From Terebella lapidaria (Eukaryota; Annelida; Polychaeta; Terebellida; Terebellidae), in NCBI GenBank assembly GCA_949152475.1, contig OX424568.1, positions 19,133,667-19,197,666 on the forward strand: DNA of 64,000 bases, in the 5' to 3' direction. Below the pieces are notes generated by a model that saw only the letters and a program-made list of their open reading frames with translations, did no database searches and was not told where the DNA came from. Below, piece after piece: positions 22,004 to 34,640 of the stretch. Positions within the stretch are counted from its first letter, which is position 1. Each line of letters starts with the position of its first letter. Position numbers and translations under genes: made by a program.

Positions 22004-24098
22004 TTACTTGCCGGAATCTACGATTTCGGCAAGTATGTTGGTCTGTTTGTGGGTTTGTTGGTTTGTTTGTTTGTTTGCACTCTAACGTCCACATTTCTTA
22101 CTCGAATCTTTCCAAAGTCGGTGTGCATATTCTGTAGGATAATGGGCAGGTCAAGTTCGATTTTGGTGATTCTAGGTCAAAGGTCAAGGTCAAGGTCATG
22201 CAAAACGTCGAAAACACATAAGTGACCATAACTCTGGTTCTAATCGTCGTAGAGACTTCAAATCAAGTGCATATCATAGATAAACTCGAGTTCTATCTTC
22301 TGTGACCTTGACCTTGACCTTTGACTTTGACCTTGAGAAGTTCGCCTGAGGTCGAAGTCAAGGTCAAATACGAAGGTCGGCGCATCATATCGAGTAGTAT
22401 ATCGTTGGAAAGGTCTTGAGCCCCTGATTCCAGTGATATCTTATTTTTGGCGCTGCGACGTAAACTGACGTCACAATGACGTCATAAACGTAAAAAATCC
22501 GATATTTTAAAGGGTCATAACATCGTCGATAGTGTATGGAATCCCTTGAAATTTGATATGCACTTTGACAGCATTGACCTCTACGAACTGAAGTACAAAG
22601 GTCAAAGGTCAAGGTCAAGGTCATCGAAATCCCAGAAAAACACGTTTCCGGTAATAACATCCGTTTGAATCATCGTAGGTTCATGAAATTTGAACCATAT
22701 CATTCAGAAGAGGTATGGCAATCAGAAGTATATGTTAATTTTATGATTGACCTTGAACTTGGTCTGAAAAATAAAGTCACATGAGGAAAACTTCAAGGTC
22801 AAATTTCAAAACTACATGAAACCTATCAAGTAGTATATCAAATGGAAGGCCTTTATACCCTGACACACACTATCCCATTAATATTCAGGTATGACGTTTA
22901 TTGACGTCACAGTGACGTCATCAACGTAAATTTTTTGAAATTTCAAAATGCCATAGTGTCCACAATTCTTGTTCGATTGTGATGAAACTATTCAAGTATA
23001 ATCTATATTCCCATGCACAGGCAATGTATAATTTTCGTGACCCAAGATCAAAGGTCGAGGTCAAGGTCAAGGAAAAGGTCAATATCACACAAATGACCAT
23101 AACTTCGGAACTAATCGTCGTAGAGAGTTCAGACTAGGAGCATATTGTAGTATGTCAAAAGGCCTTTCTTATGTGACCTTGAATGTGACCATTGACTCTG
23201 ACACCTGAGGTCAAAGTTGACCTCAAAAATGACCTTGACCTCGACCTTTCGCGAAAATAACGAGTAGTAGCTCGTTTGGAAGGTTTTCAAAAGTCCTTTC
23301 CAAATATGTTGTTATTTTTGGTATCGGACGTCAATTGACGTCATGATGACGTCAAACGTGATTTCAGACTGACATTCAGGCCTGTTGAGTGTCAGGTGTG
23401 CAAACTTATGAAATATACTGCAGATCTAACACCTGCAAACGATGTGGGTTCGGCCTGTGGTGCTCTCTGTCAATTTTTAGCTCAATCAATATATCCATTT
23501 TGACGTAATTGACGTTTTTGTGGTGAAAAATCGATAAAATTTCAAAGGAAACTCATTATCTGAAGATCTTGTCCGGTGATAATATAACATATATAAACAC
23601 GATTTTAACATGCATATTAAAAAAATCCACTTACAGTAAGTTTGCAATATAGAATTGACGACAAATGACGTCTTAATTACGTCAAAATCACATAAATGGC
23701 CATAACTTCGAAACTAGGACCATAATGCAGCATATTAAAAAGCCTTCCTTATTTGACTTTGAATATGACATTTGACCTTGTTCTTGAGACTTTGCGATGA
23801 GCTCAATGTCGAGGTCAAGTACGAAGTTCAGCCCACCATATCGAGTAGTATACCATTGGAAAGTTCTTGGTCTCTGGAGTCCAGTGATGTCTTATTTTTG
23901 GTACTATGACGTTCAATGAGGTAACAATGATAGTATGAGTAGTTTGTGTGGTAACGTGAAGTGAAATGAAGTAAAGTAAGTAAGTAAACGTAGTAAGTAG
24001 GGAAGAAAGTTTCGTCAATTTGTTCAAATCCATATGTCATGTCATTGGCATATGACATTGATTTTGGTTCCGGCAAGTGTGTGCCCTATGGGCTCTCG
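22004..24098 (+). repeat. Module C: diverged 2.1 kb element
   Basis: C begins with hairpin ACTTGCCGGAATC-TAC-GATTTCGGCAAGT (22006-22034) and ends with CGGCAAG, GCCC-TAT-GGGC (24083-24093) and TTTG. Its header box is CTCTAACGTCCACA. The first half (to about 22780) is a diverged core body. The second half (about 22790-23560) is homologous to the second half of D units, sharing TTTCGCGAAAATA and GAGTAGTARCTCGTTTG. A TAAG-rich patch (23965-24000) is unique. It is the most diverged module and probably the oldest. Confidence 0.88.
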
Positions 24099-25416
24099 TT
24101 TGTTTGTTTGTTTGTTTGTTTGTGTGCGCTCTACAGGCCACAGTTCTCATTGGAAATTCATGAAATCTGGTAGAAAGTTTCTGGGCTGAAAAAGAAAGGT
24201 CGCTAGTTCTTTGTTAAGCTCAAGGTCAAATAACAAGGTCAAGGTCACGCAAAACGTCGAAAACACATAAGTGCTCATTATTCCAGTTCTAATCATCGTA
24301 GAGACTTCAAATCAAGTTCATATTGTAGATATACTCGAATTCTGTCTTCTGTGACCATGACCTTGACATTTGACCTTGACCTTGAGAAGTATGCCATGAG
24401 GTGAATATCAAGGTCAAGTACGAAGGTCAGCGCACTATATCGAGTAGTACATTGTTGGAAAGGTCTTGAGTCCCTGATTCCAGTGATATCTCATTTTTGG
24501 CGCTGCGACATAAACTGACGTCATAATGACGTCATAAACGTCAAAAATCCGAAATTTCAAAGGGCCATAACACCGTCAATAGTGAATGGAATCCTTTGAA
24601 ATTTGATATGCACTTTGAAAGCATTGACTTCTACGAATTTAAGTGCAAAGGTCAAAGGTCAAGGTCAAGGTCATCGAAATCCCAGAAAAACACGTTTCCG
24701 GTAATAACATCTGTTTGAATCATTGTGGGCTCATGAAATTTGAACCATGTCATTTAGAAGGGGTATGGCAATCAGATAAATATGTCAATTCCATGATTTA
24801 CCTCGAACTTTGTCTATAATCTGACAAAACTTAATCAGAATCCCATGAGTTTTTGGGATTTTACAGATATTTTTTTATGTTTTCATGGCTCCAATTTTCA
24901 CACATTTACTGAACATTAATTTTAAAGAATTTCCTTGCAGTCAGTTGCAGTGTTATTTCTAGTTTATGGTCCACTTTTCACATTTGGAATAACTTGAAAA
25001 CTCGCCGAGATATCAAAGTAGAAAGAGCAGTGGGGTGAATTTGATTCTCAATCCGTTCAGATGCTAATAAGCTGTAGAAACGATTACCCCCTGTGGACAT
25101 GTCCCCTTCTAAATATACACACTCGGTTGCGAAGTAGTACAGTATATCATATATGTATCCAAGTGCACATCTCAAACAACATTTCTTTTGTTTTTTGACT
25201 CAGAGGTGTCCAATTGGTATGATAAAGTCTAAAACTCATGTCTAAATACAGTCTGGGTCAAGCGACAGGCCACTTTATATCACAACTTTTGGGCATGACG
25301 AACAGGGGTTTGTGAGCACCAGGTTTGTGAGCATTGTGAGCACTGTTACAGGTTTATAGTACATGTAGGGCATTGCCTAAGGCCCAATAGCTTGTATATA
25401 TGCACCGGATATTATT
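24099..25416 (+). repeat. Single G-type core unit (G0)
   Basis: It matches the G array at 51934-60146, including diagnostic CATTATTCCAGTTC, TAATCATCG and AAGTATGCCATGAGGTG. It follows module C through a shared TTTG tract and so lacks its own hairpin. It ends at the doubled hairpin 25417/25468. Confidence 0.93.
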
Positions 25417-27350
25417 ACTTGACGAAATCAAAGATTTTGTCAAGTATGTTGATCGGTTCCGTTTGTTACTTGACGAAATCAAAGATTTTGTCAAGTATGT
25501 TGATCGGTTCCGTTTGTTTGTATGTTTGTTTGTTTGTTTGTTTGTTTGTGTGCCCTCTACAGGCCACAGTTCTCATTGGAAATTCATGAAATTTAGTAGA
25601 AATTTTCTAGGCTGAAATAGGAAGGTCCCAGACTCTTTGTTAAGCTCAAGGTCAAATAACAAGGTCAAGGTCACGCAAAACGACGAAAACACATAAGTGC
25701 TCATAACTCCAGTTCTAATCGTCGTAGAGACTTCAAATCAAGTGCATATTGTAGATATACTCGAGTTCTATCTTCCGTGACCTTGACCTTGACCTTTGAC
25801 CTTGACCTTGAGAAGTTCGCCTGAGGTCGAATATTTGACCTTGGAGGTCACCTCCTCCGATTTTCGATCTGATGCTTGGAAACGATGTGGGACCGGTCCC
25901 TCATGGTCAATATCAATTTTTAGCGCGATCGGTCAATTCGTTATGACGTAATTGACGTTTCTATGGCAACGAAATCAGTCCCATTATAAGCGAAATTGCA
26001 TGTTTCAAGCTGTCCATGCTGATAAAAGCGTCAATAATGTGCTTAAAAATCTAATGATAAACTCGTTTATAGTCAAGGATAAGTTCTTGTGTTCCAAAAA
26101 ATTTCAAGGTCAAAGGTCGAAAGCCAAGGTCAATATTGACCTGCAAGTGAAAACCATGTAGGTCCCTACATCTCAGGAACTAAGAAAGATAGAAACGCGG
26201 AAGTAAATCCAAAGTATTGCACTCACTTAGTCTATCAACTTTTGTATTTACACCTAAGGCGTATGGCCGATAGCCTTTGCAAGCGCCTGAGGTCGAAGTT
26301 GACCCAAAAAATGACCTTGACCTTGACCTTTCGCGAAAATATCGAGTAGTAACTCGTTTGAAAGGTCTTCGGAAGTAGTTTCGATATATGTTCTTATTTT
26401 TGGAATCTGACGTCATATGACGTCATAATGACGTGAAACGTGATTTTATCATACTTCATTTGATTGTTTACATGAGATGCATAAACCATTCATGATTATT
26501 GTTGATCCGGTGCTCTGGGAAGTATTGGGGATACCTACTGAAGCTATTTGACAAATATCAGTTCAATAATTGCAGTGGTAATGGCCTAATTGACCTTTTT
26601 ATGACGGAAAATTGGAGAAAATTTCATTTGTTTGTCTTTTCATACTCATAGCGTCCACAGTTGTTGCTTGATTCTTTTCAAATTTGATGTAGATATTCTG
26701 TAGGATAATGGCTCTTGACAGAATGATTTTGAGAAAAATAGCTCTATTGATGACGTCACAAAAGATCCAAATCCTATCAGTCTTTGGGTCTTTCAAATAC
26801 ATTTTATGTGTCAATGGTTCCAATTTTCAAAAATTTACTGAACTTTCAATTACGAAGCTTTTCATGCAGTCAGTGGCAGTGTTAATTCTACTTTATGCTC
26901 CACTTTTCACATTTGGAATAAATTGAAAACTCGCCGAGATATCAAAGTAGAAAGAGCAGTGGGGTGAATCTGATTCTCAATCCGTTCACACAACAATAAG
27001 CTGCAGAAACGATTACCCCCTGTGGACATGTCCCCTTCTAAATATACACACTCGGTTGAGCAGTAGTACAGTATATCATATATGTATCCAAGTGCACATC
27101 TCAAACAACAAAACAATTCCTTTGTTTTCAGACTCAGAGGTGTCCAACTGATATAATAAAGGCTAAAACTCATGTCTAAATACAGTCTGGGTCAAGCCAC
27201 AGGCCACTTTATATCAGAAATTTTGGGCATGACGAACAGGGGTTTGTGAGCACTGGGTTCGTGAGCATTGTGAGCACTGTTACAGGTTCATAGTACATGT
27301 AGGGCATTGCCTAAGGCCCAATAGCTTGTTTATATGCACCGGATATTATT
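25417..27350 (+). repeat. Single D-type unit (D0), 1883 bp after a remnant header
   Basis: The hairpin at 25417 is a remnant header. The D unit itself starts at 25468 and reaches 27350, exactly 1883 bp. The first 380 bp match the core. From about 25840 the body switches to C-like sequence. Near 26620-26720 there is a second, degenerate header (TTTGTTTGTC, then CTCATAGCGTCCACAG). From about 26820 the core 3' part resumes. D is therefore a composite unit. Confidence 0.95.
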
Positions 27351-30300
27351 ACTTGACGAAATCAAAGATTTTGTCAAGTATGTTGATCGGTTCCGTTTGT
27401 TACTTGACGAAATCAAAGATTTTGTCAAGTATGTTGATCGGTTCCGTTTGTTTGTATGTTTGTTTGTTTGTTTGTGTGCGCTCTACAGGCCATAGTTCTT
27501 ATTGGAAATTCATGAAATTTGGTAGAAAGGTTTTAGGCTGAAAAAGAAAGGTTCCTAGTTCTTTGTCAAGCTCAAGGTCAAATAACAAGGTCAAGGTCAC
27601 GCAAAACGTCGAAAACACATAAGTGCTCATGACTCCAGTTCTAATCGTCGTAGAGACTTCAAATCAAGTGCATATTGTAGATATGTTCGAGTTCTATCTT
27701 CCGTGACCTTGACCTTGACCTTTGACCTTGACCTTGAGAAGTTCGCCTGAGGTCGAAGTCAAGGTCAAAATACGAAGGTCGGCGCAGTATATCGAGTAGT
27801 ATATCGTTGGAAAGGTCTTGAGCTCCTGATTCCAGTGATATCTCATTTTTGGTGCTGCGACGTAAACTGACGTCACAATGACGTATTAAACGTCAATAAT
27901 CCGAAATTTCAAAGGGTCATAATATCGTCAATAGTGTATGGAATCCCTTGAAATTTGATATGCATTTTGACAGCATTGACCTCTACGAACTCAAGTACAA
28001 AAGTCAAAGGTCAAGGTCAAGGTCATCGAAATCCCAGAAAAACACGTTTTCTGTAATAGCATCCGTTTGAATCATCGTGGGCTCATGAAATGTGAACCAT
28101 GTCATTTAGAAGGGGTATGGCAATCAGATAAATATGTCAATTCCATGATTGACCTCGAACTTTGTCTATAATCTGACAAAACTTAATCAGAATCCCATGA
28201 GTTTTTGGGATTTTACAGATATTTTTTATGTTTTCATGGCTCCAATTTTCACACATTTACTGAACATTAATTTTAAAGAATTTCCTTGCAGTCAGTTGCA
28301 GTGTTATTTCTAGTTTATGGTCCACTTTTCACATTTGGAATAACTTGAAAACTCGCCGAGATATCAAAGTAGAAAGAGCAGTGGGGTGAATTTGATTCTC
28401 AATCCATTCAGATGCTAATAAGCTGTAGAAACGATTACCCCCTGTGGACATGTCCCCTTCTAAATATACACACTCGGTTGCGAAGTAGTACAGTATATCA
28501 TATATGTATCCAAGTGCACATCTCAAACAACATTTCTTTTGTTTTTTGACTCAGAGGTGTCCAACTGGTATGATAAAGTCTAAAACTCATGTCTAAATAC
28601 AGTCTGGGTCAAGCAACAGGCCACTTTATATCAGAAATTTTGGGCATGACGAACAGGGGTTTGTGAGCACCGGGTTTGTGAGCATTGTGAGCACTGTTAC
28701 AGGTTTATAGTACATGTAGTGCATTGCCTAAGGCCCAATAGCTTGTATATATGCACCAGATATTATTACTTGACGAAATCAAAGATTTTGTCAAGTATGT
28801 TGATCGGTTCCGTTTGTTTGTATGTTTGTTTGTTTGTTTGTGTGCGCTCTACAGGCCATAGTTCTTATTGGAAATTCATGAAATTTGGTAGAAAGGTTTT
28901 AGGCTGAAAAAGAAAGGTTCCTAGTTCTTTGTCAAGCTCAAGGTCAAATAACAAGGTCAAGGTCACGCAAAACGTCGAAAACACATAAGTGCTCATGACT
29001 CCAGTTCTAATCGTCGTAGAGACTTCAAATCAAGTGCATATTGTAGATATGTTCGAGTTCTATCTTCCGTGACCTTGACCTTGACCTTTGACCTTGACCT
29101 TGAGAAGTTCGCCTGAGGTCGAAGTCAAGGTCAAAATACGAAGGTCGGCGCAGTATATCGAGTAGTATATCGTTGGAAAGGTCTTGAGCTCCTGATTCCA
29201 GTGATATCTCATTTTTGGTGCTGCGACGTAAACTGACGTCACAATGACGTATTAAACGTCAATAATCCGAAATTTCAAAGGGTCATAATATCGTCAATAG
29301 TGTATGGAATCCCTTGAAATTTGATATGCATTTTGACAGCATTGACCTCTACGAACTCAAGTACAAAAGTCAAAGGTCAAGGTCAAGGTCATCGAAATCC
29401 CAGAAAAACACGTTTTCTGTAATAGCATCCGTTTGAATCATCGTGGGCTCATGAAATGTGAACCATGTCATTTAGAAGGGGTATGGCAATCAGATAAATA
29501 TGTCAATTCCATGATTGACCTCGAACTTTGTCTATAATCTGACAAAACTTAATCAGAATCCCATGAGTTTTTGGGATTTTACAGATATTTTTTATGTTTT
29601 CATGGCTCCAATTTTCACACATTTACTGAACATTAATTTTAAAGAATTTCCTTGCAGTCAGTTGCAGTGTTATTTCTAGTTTATGGTCCACTTTTCACAT
29701 TTGGAATAACTTGAAAACTCGCCGAGATATCAAAGTAGAAAGAGCAGTGGGGTGAATTTGATTCTCAATCCGTTCAGATGCTAATAAGCTGTAGAAACGA
29801 TTACCCCCTGTGGACATGTCCCCTTCTAAATATACACACTCGGTTGCGAAGTAGTACAGTATATCATATATGTATCCAAGTGCACATCTCAAACAACATT
29901 TCTTTTGTTTTTTGACTCAGAGGTGTCCAACTGGTATGATAAAGTCTAAAACTCATGTCTAAATACAGTCTGGGTCAAGCAACAGGCCACTTTATATCAG
30001 AAATTTTGGGCATGACGAACAGGGGTTTGTGAGCACCGGGTTTGTGAGCATTGTGAGCACTGTTACAGGTTTATAGTACATGTAGTGCATTGCCTAAGGC
30101 CCAATAGCTTGTATATATGCACCAGATATTATTACTTGACGAAATCAAAGATTTTGTCAAGTATGTTGATCGGTTCCGTTTGTTTGTATGTTTGTTTGTT
30201 TGTTTGTGTGCGCTCTACAGGCCATAGTTCTTATTGGAAATTCATGAAATTTGGTAGAAAGGTTTTAGGCTGAAAAAGAAAGGTTCCTAGTTCTTTGTCA

Positions 30301-33300
30301 AGCTCAAGGTCAAATAACAAGGTCAAGGTCACGCAAAACGTCGAAAACACATAAGTGCTCATGACTCCAGTTCTAATCGTCGTAGAGACTTCAAATCAAG
30401 TGCATATTGTAGATATGTTCGAGTTCTATCTTCCGTGACCTTGACCTTGACCTTTGACCTTGACCTTGAGAAGTTCGCCTGAGGTCGAAGTCAAGGTCAA
30501 AATACGAAGGTCGGCGCAGTATATCGAGTAGTATATCGTTGGAAAGGTCTTGAGCTCCTGATTCCAGTGATATCTCATTTTTGGTGCTGCGACGTAAACT
30601 GACGTCACAATGACGTATTAAACGTCAATAATCCGAAATTTCAAAGGGTCATAATATCGTCAATAGTGTATGGAATCCCTTGAAATTTGATATGCATTTT
30701 GACAGCATTGACCTCTACGAACTCAAGTACAAAAGTCAAAGGTCAAGGTCAAGGTCATCGAAATCCCAGAAAAACACGTTTTCTGTAATAGCATCCGTTT
30801 GAATCATCGTGGGCTCATGAAATGTGAACCATGTCATTTAGAAGGGGTATGGCAATCAGATAAATATGTCAATTCCATGATTGACCTCGAACTTTGTCTA
30901 TAATCTGACAAAACTTAATCAGAATCCCATGAGTTTTTGGGATTTTACAGATATTTTTTATGTTTTCATGGCTCCAATTTTCACACATTTACTGAACATT
31001 AATTTTAAAGAATTTCCTTGCAGTCAGTTGCAGTGTTATTTCTAGTTTATGGTCCACTTTTCACATTTGGAATAACTTGAAAACTCGCCGAGATATCAAA
31101 GTAGAAAGAGCAGTGGGGTGAATTTGATTCTCAATCCGTTCAGATGCTAATAAGCTGTAGAAACGATTACCCCCTGTGGACATGTCCCCTTCTAAATATA
31201 CACACTCGGTTGCGAAGTAGTACAGTATATCATATATGTATCCAAGTGCACATCTCAAACAACATTTCTTTTGTTTTTTGACTCAGAGGTGTCCAACTGG
31301 TATGATAAAGTCTAAAACTCATGTCTAAATACAGTCTGGGTCAAGCAACAGGCCACTTTATATCAGAAATTTTGGGCATGACGAACAGGGGTTTGTGAGC
31401 ACCGGGTTTGTGAGCATTGTGAGCACTGTTACAGGTTTATAGTACATGTAGTGCATTGCCTAAGGCCCAATAGCTTGTATATATGCACCAGATATTATTA
31501 CTTGACGAAATCAAAGATTTTGTCAAGTATGTTGATCGGTTCCGTTTGTTTGTATGTTTGTTTGTTTGTTTGTGTGCGCTCTACAGGCCATAGTTCTTAT
31601 TGGAAATTCATGAAATTTGGTAGAAAGGTTTTAGGCTGAAAAAGAAAGGTTCCTAGTTCTTTGTCAAGCTCAAGGTCAAATAACAAGGTCAAGGTCACGC
31701 AAAACGTCGAAAACACATAAGTGCTCATGACTCCAGTTCTAATCGTCGTAGAGACTTCAAATCAAGTGCATATTGTAGATATGTTCGAGTTCTATCTTCC
31801 GTGACCTTGACCTTGACCTTTGACCTTGACCTTGAGAAGTTCGCCTGAGGTCGAAGTCAAGGTCAAAATACGAAGGTCGGCGCAGTATATCGAGTAGTAT
31901 ATCGTTGGAAAGGTCTTGAGCTCCTGATTCCAGTGATATCTCATTTTTGGTGCTGCGACGTAAACTGACGTCACAATGACGTATTAAACGTCAATAATCC
32001 GAAATTTCAAAGGGTCATAATATCGTCAATAGTGTATGGAATCCCTTGAAATTTGATATGCATTTTGACAGCATTGACCTCTACGAACTCAAGTACAAAA
32101 GTCAAAGGTCAAGGTCAAGGTCATCGAAATCCCAGAAAAACACGTTTTCTGTAATAGCATCCGTTTGAATCATCGTGGGCTCATGAAATGTGAACCATGT
32201 CATTTAGAAGGGGTATGGCAATCAGATAAATATGTCAATTCCATGATTGACCTCGAACTTTGTCTATAATCTGACAAAACTTAATCAGAATCCCATGAGT
32301 TTTTGGGATTTTACAGATATTTTTTATGTTTTCATGGCTCCAATTTTCACACATTTACTGAACATTAATTTTAAAGAATTTCCTTGCAGTCAGTTGCAGT
32401 GTTATTTCTAGTTTATGGTCCACTTTTCACATTTGGAATAACTTGAAAACTCGCCGAGATATCAAAGTAGAAAGAGCAGTGGGGTGAATTTGATTCTCAA
32501 TCCGTTCAGATGCTAATAAGCTGTAGAAACGATTACCCCCTGTGGACATGTCCCCTTCTAAATATACACACTCGGTTGCGAAGTAGTACAGTATATCATA
32601 TATGTATCCAAGTGCACATCTCAAACAACATTTCTTTTGTTTTTTGACTCAGAGGTGTCCAACTGGTATGATAAAGTCTAAAACTCATGTCTAAATACAG
32701 TCTGGGTCAAGCAACAGGCCACTTTATATCAGAAATTTTGGGCATGACGAACAGGGGTTTGTGAGCACCGGGTTTGTGAGCATTGTGAGCACTGTTACAG
32801 GTTTATAGTACATGTAGTGCATTGCCTAAGGCCCAATAGCTTGTATATATGCACCAGATATTATTACTTGACGAAATCAAAGATTTTGTCAAGTATGTTG
32901 ATCGGTTCCGTTTGTTTGTATGTTTGTTTGTTTGTTTGTGTGCGCTCTACAGGTCATAGTTCTTATTGGAAATTCATGAAATTTGGTAGAAAGGTTTTAG
33001 GCTGAAAAAGAAAGGTTCCTAGTTCTTTGTCAAGCTCAAGGTCAAATAACAAGGTCAAGGTCACGCAAAACGTCGAAAACACATAAGTGCTCATGACTCC
33101 AGTTCTAATCGTCGTAGAGACTTCAAATCAAGTGCATATTGTAGATATGTTCGAGTTCTATCTTCCGTGACCTTGACCTTGACCTTTGACCTTGACCTTG
33201 AGAAGTTCGCCTGAGGTCGAAGTCAAGGTCAAAATACGAAGGTCGGCGCAGTATATCGAGTAGTATATCGTTGGAAAGGTCTTGAGCTCCTGATTCCAGT

Positions 33301-34231
33301 GATATCTCATTTTTGGTGCTGCGACGTAAACTGACGTCACAATGACGTATTAAACGTCAATAATCCGAAATTTCAAAGGGTCATAATATCGTCAATAGTG
33401 TATGGAATCCCTTGAAATTTGATATGCATTTTGACAGCATTGACCTCTACGAACTCAAGTACAAAAGTCAAAGGTCAAGGTCAAGGTCATCGAAATCCCA
33501 GAAAAACACGTTTTCTGTAATAGCATCCGTTTGAATCATCGTGGGCTCATGAAATGTGAACCATGTCATTTAGAAGGGGTATGGCAATCAGATAAATATG
33601 TCAATTCCATGATTGACCTCGAACTTTGTCTATAATCTGACAAAACTTAATCAGAATCCCATGAGTTTTTGGGATTTTACAGATATTTTTTATGTTTTCA
33701 TGGCTCCAATTTTCACACATTTACTGAACATTAATTTTAAAGAATTTCCTTGCAGTCAGTTGCAGTGTTATTTCTAGTTTATGGTCCACTTTTCACATTT
33801 GGAATAACTTGAAAACTCGCCGAGATATCAAAGTAGAAAGAGCAGTGGGGTGAATTTGATTCTCAATCCGTTCAGATGCTAATAAGCTGTAGAAACGATT
33901 ACCCCCTGTGGACATGTCCCCTTCTAAATATACACACTCGGTTGCGAAGTAGTACAGTATATCATATATGTATCCAAGTGCACATCTCAAACAACATTTC
34001 TTTTGTTTTTTGACTCAGAGGTGTCCAACTGGTATGATAAAGTCTAAAACTCATGTCTAAATACAGTCTGGGTCAAGCAACAGGCCACTTTATATCAGAA
34101 ATTTTGGGCATGACGAACAGGGGTTTGTGAGCACCGGGTTTGTGAGCATTGTGAGCACTGTTACAGGTTTATAGTACATGTAGTGCATTGCCTAAGGCCC
34201 AATAGCTTGTATATATGCACCAGATATTATT
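27351..34231 (+). repeat. Array E: five core units, period 1366 bp
   Basis: A remnant hairpin at 27351 is followed by units starting at 27402, 28768, 30134, 31500 and 32866. Spacing is exactly 1366 each time. Units differ by single bases, for example CAATCCATTC near 28405 against CAATCCGTTC elsewhere, and ACAGGTCATAG near 32950 against ACAGGCCATAG. Header tract is TATG plus four TTTG. Homogeneity points to very recent amplification, ongoing conversion or assembly duplication. Confidence 0.97.
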
Positions 34232-34280
34232 ACTTGACGAAATCAAAGATTTTGTCAAGTATGTTGATCGGTTCCGTTTG
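34232..34280 (+). repeat. Header of the sixth E unit, split by F1
   Basis: The hairpin (34232-34260), linker and first GTTTG of an E header. The rest of the same header (TTTGTATG plus four TTTG, then TGTGCG) resumes at 36664, after F1. Confidence 0.9.
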
Positions 34281-34571
34281 TTACTTGACGAAATTAAATT
34301 TCGTCAAGTATGTTGGTCAGTTGAGTTTGTCTGTTTGTCTGTTTGTTTGTTTGTGTGCACTCTACAGGTCACACTTTTGGTCGTATCGTCATGAAACTTC
34401 ACCAGAAGGTGGACAATCAATGTCGGACCAAGTGGTAAACTTTTAGGAGGTCAAGGTCAAAAATTGAGGTCAAGGTCATAGAAAAGGTCAAAATCGAAAA
34501 ATCGCGATAACTTCGCTTCTAATTGAGATTATTTTTTCTTGTTATTTTTATATTTTTCTATAGTCAATTCT

Positions 34572-34640
34572 GCATCATCTGATGCATGTCCGATGGTCGT
34601 ACGACCAAAATTCTCGATTTTCGGTCCAGGTCGAAAATTT
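34572..34640 (+). other. Triplet of hairpins in an F sub-repeat
   Basis: Three stem-loops lie close together: GCATCA-TC-TGATGC (34572-34585), the 14 bp palindrome TGGTCGTACGACCA (34594-34607) and ATTTTCG/CGAAAAT around an 8-base loop (about 34618-34640). The set recurs in each 324 bp sub-repeat of F1-F3 and, more diverged, in F4. Changes in the first stem tend to preserve pairing. Confidence 0.75.
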
